Assembly (NCBI GenBank): GCA_015489065.1
Contig: WGAO01000083.1
Coordinates: forward strand, 1-56,450
Origin: Thermotogaceae bacterium
GTDB taxonomy: Bacteria > Thermotogota > Thermotogae > Thermotogales > Thermotogaceae
Length of the DNA stretch: 56,450 nt
Reading direction: 5' to 3'
Position numbers and translations under genes: made by a program. Shown one piece after another: positions 55,310-56,450 of this stretch (position 1 is the stretch's first letter; each line of letters starts with the position of its first letter). Under the pieces are notes generated by a model. That model worked only from the letters and a program-made list of their open reading frames with translations. It was not told the origin of the DNA and did no database searches.

Positions 55310-56450
55310 CTTATTTCCCTCCCTTTGGTCTCTATGCCGAGCACCGTAACAACGATACCTGCCAAAATGGCGAGTATAGAGAAGAATATAAGAGAGTTCA
55401 CAACGCTTTTAAAAGATACTGTTATGTAAGGTGCCAATATCCCTCCTATTCTCGTTATCGTTCCAGCTGTTCCGTTACCAGTAGTTCTGAAGGGAGTTGG
55501 ATAGAGCTCTGGTGTGTAAGCATAGATCACTCCCCATGCTCCTAGACAGAAAACGCTTGTCAAGAAAGCCATGGTTATATACATACCAGTGGAGTTTATC
55601 AGGGCAAATCCCAGGGCAGCAGCTCCTGTTCCGAAGAGAAAGGTTACAAGTGAAGGAACCCTCCCGATTTTTTCTATAAGATAGGCTGCAAGAAGATATC
55701 CAGGAAGCTGAAAGACCATCATCAAAAATGTCAACCAGATTGCGTGTTCAACGATTCCTCTTGATGCAAATATCCTTGGTAGCCATAAAAAGATTCCATA
55801 GTAGACTATGCTCAATACGAACCAAACGGTCCAGACCATCAGCGTTCTTTTAAGGTATGGGGGTTTTAGTATCTCTATTACCGGTATTTTGGTCTTGCCT
55901 ATACTCTCGATATCTTCCGAGACTTCTTTGTTTAGAACGCGATTTAGAAACTCTTTTCCGCCTTTTAAAAAAGCGAAGCGAGGACTTTCAGGGATTCTCA
56001 GATATTCTAGTAGGAGCAACATCCCTAAACCCATCAGCCAGTAATCCCACCGCCAGCTTTTCTTACCTAGGGTTATATCAACAAATCCAACAAGGATACT
56101 TCCACCTGCCCACATCGATTCGAGAAAAACCAAATATCTTCCTCTGAGTTTTATGCTCACAGTTTCACTGAGGTATGTGTTCACGGAAGGCATAAGTCCT
56201 CCGTATCCGAATCCAGCTAGAAGCCTCATCGTGACAAAGGTTCCAATTGTGTGTGAAAATCCTCCGAGAAATGTGAACAAGGTTGAGAATATGAGATAAA
56301 AGTTCATAGATACCTTTCTGCCTAAATAATCCGATATAACACCAGAGAGGAAAGCTCCGATGAGCATTCCTAAAAATACAGAGCTTTTAAGGAAAGCTTG
56401 AAAGAATATGTTCTCGTTTCCGAGTTCTTTCGCCACTTCGCTCAATGTGA
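55306..56450 (-). CDS. MFS transporter (sugar porter/SV2-like), N-terminus beyond the window
   Basis: About 380 residues are present. The frame runs into the right edge, so the first membrane helix and N-terminus are missing. Motif A, GVISDYLGRKVSMNF, follows the second helix. RLLAGFGYGGLMPSVNTYLSE, RGRYLVFLESMWAGGSI, the long central loop (SPRFAFLKGGKEFLNRVLNKEV) and ELYPTPFRTTGNGTAGTITRIGG in the C-terminal half place it among sugar/organic-acid porters of the SV2/AaeT-like type. Substrate is unknown. It is the first gene seen in the minus-strand run leading to dNK. Confidence 0.87.
   Translation of the reverse strand, partial: TLSEVAKELGNENIFFQAFLKSSVFLGMLIGAFLSGVISDYLGRKVSMNFYLIFSTLFTFLGGFSHTIGTFVTMRLLAGFGYGGLMPSVNTYLSETVSIKLRGRYLVFLESMWAGGSILVGFVDITLGKKSWRWDYWLMGLGMLLLLEYLRIPESPRFAFLKGGKEFLNRVLNKEVSEDIESIGKTKIPVIEILKPPYLKRTLMVWTVWFVLSIVYYGIFLWLPRIFASRGIVEHAIWLTFLMMVFQLPGYLLAAYLIEKIGRVPSLVTFLFGTGAAALGFALINSTGMYITMAFLTSVFCLGAWGVIYAYTPELYPTPFRTTGNGTAGTITRIGGILAPYITVSFKSVVNSLIFFSILAILAGIVVTVLGIETKGREIS

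Overview
The window comes from a member of the Thermotogota. The evidence is the gene order rplU-prp-rpmA-ribU-rplM-rpsI-dnaG-sigA, a Gram-positive-type PolC, a family 4 glycosidase, a BMP-type nucleoside ABC importer, an A+T-rich composition, Lys/Glu-rich proteins and strong GGAGG ribosome binding sites with many TTG and GTG starts. The genus cannot be fixed from sequence alone. Bases 1-19 are exactly the Tn5/Nextera mosaic end, so the left edge is a raw contig end carrying library adapter.

Region by region. 129-1082 (-) is an HrgA-like HARE-HTH protein with a nuclease-like signature. 1083-2961 is about 1.9 kb of broken, gene-free sequence. 2962-8387 (+) is a tightly overlapped operon: ThrRS-like/uridine kinase fusion, two exported proteins (one possible degenerate amidase, one GerMN), trmI, an M20 peptidase and ispF. 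An unknown gene (8355-8867, -) converges on ispF, and a HAD phosphatase follows. At 9737-9811 a fluoride riboswitch fused to an intrinsic terminator precedes two tandem MutS-related ATPases (9827-12861). Transketolase (12950-14830) has its own -10 element and terminator.

14947-26742 (+) is one long run of overlapping genes: a DtxR-like regulator, MoxR ATPase, DUF2201/VWA protein, unknown protein, CPBP protease, methyltransferase/PlsC/zinc-ribbon fusion, trmB, a lone fumarase-beta-like domain, wecB, proS, an AI-2E-type permease, a possible YlqG/FliK-like protein and an FlhB-C-like protein. On the minus strand, 35953 to 26743 is a second run: dnaN, nagA, a 755-residue membrane protein of unknown function, and a complete BMP-type ABC importer. 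36031-37961 (+) holds a small membrane protein and lnt, whose 3' end overlaps that of a very long O-antigen-ligase-like protein (37849-41640, -). A GH4 enzyme (41714-43147) and tRNA-Leu(GAG) share a bidirectional terminator.

43350-48547 (-) is the classical macromolecular-synthesis operon driven by a consensus promoter with a structured leader. 48603-56450 (-) holds an MFS transporter cut by the window edge, a deoxynucleoside kinase that probably starts at CTG, ruvC, polC and a tandem-HD c-di-GMP phosphodiesterase.

The most interesting items are the fluoride switch controlling paired MutS-like proteins, an L27 lacking its conserved N-terminal tail although the Prp protease gene is next to it, two probable CTG starts, the three-domain lipid enzyme fusion, and the DtxR/MoxR/VWA/unknown cassette.
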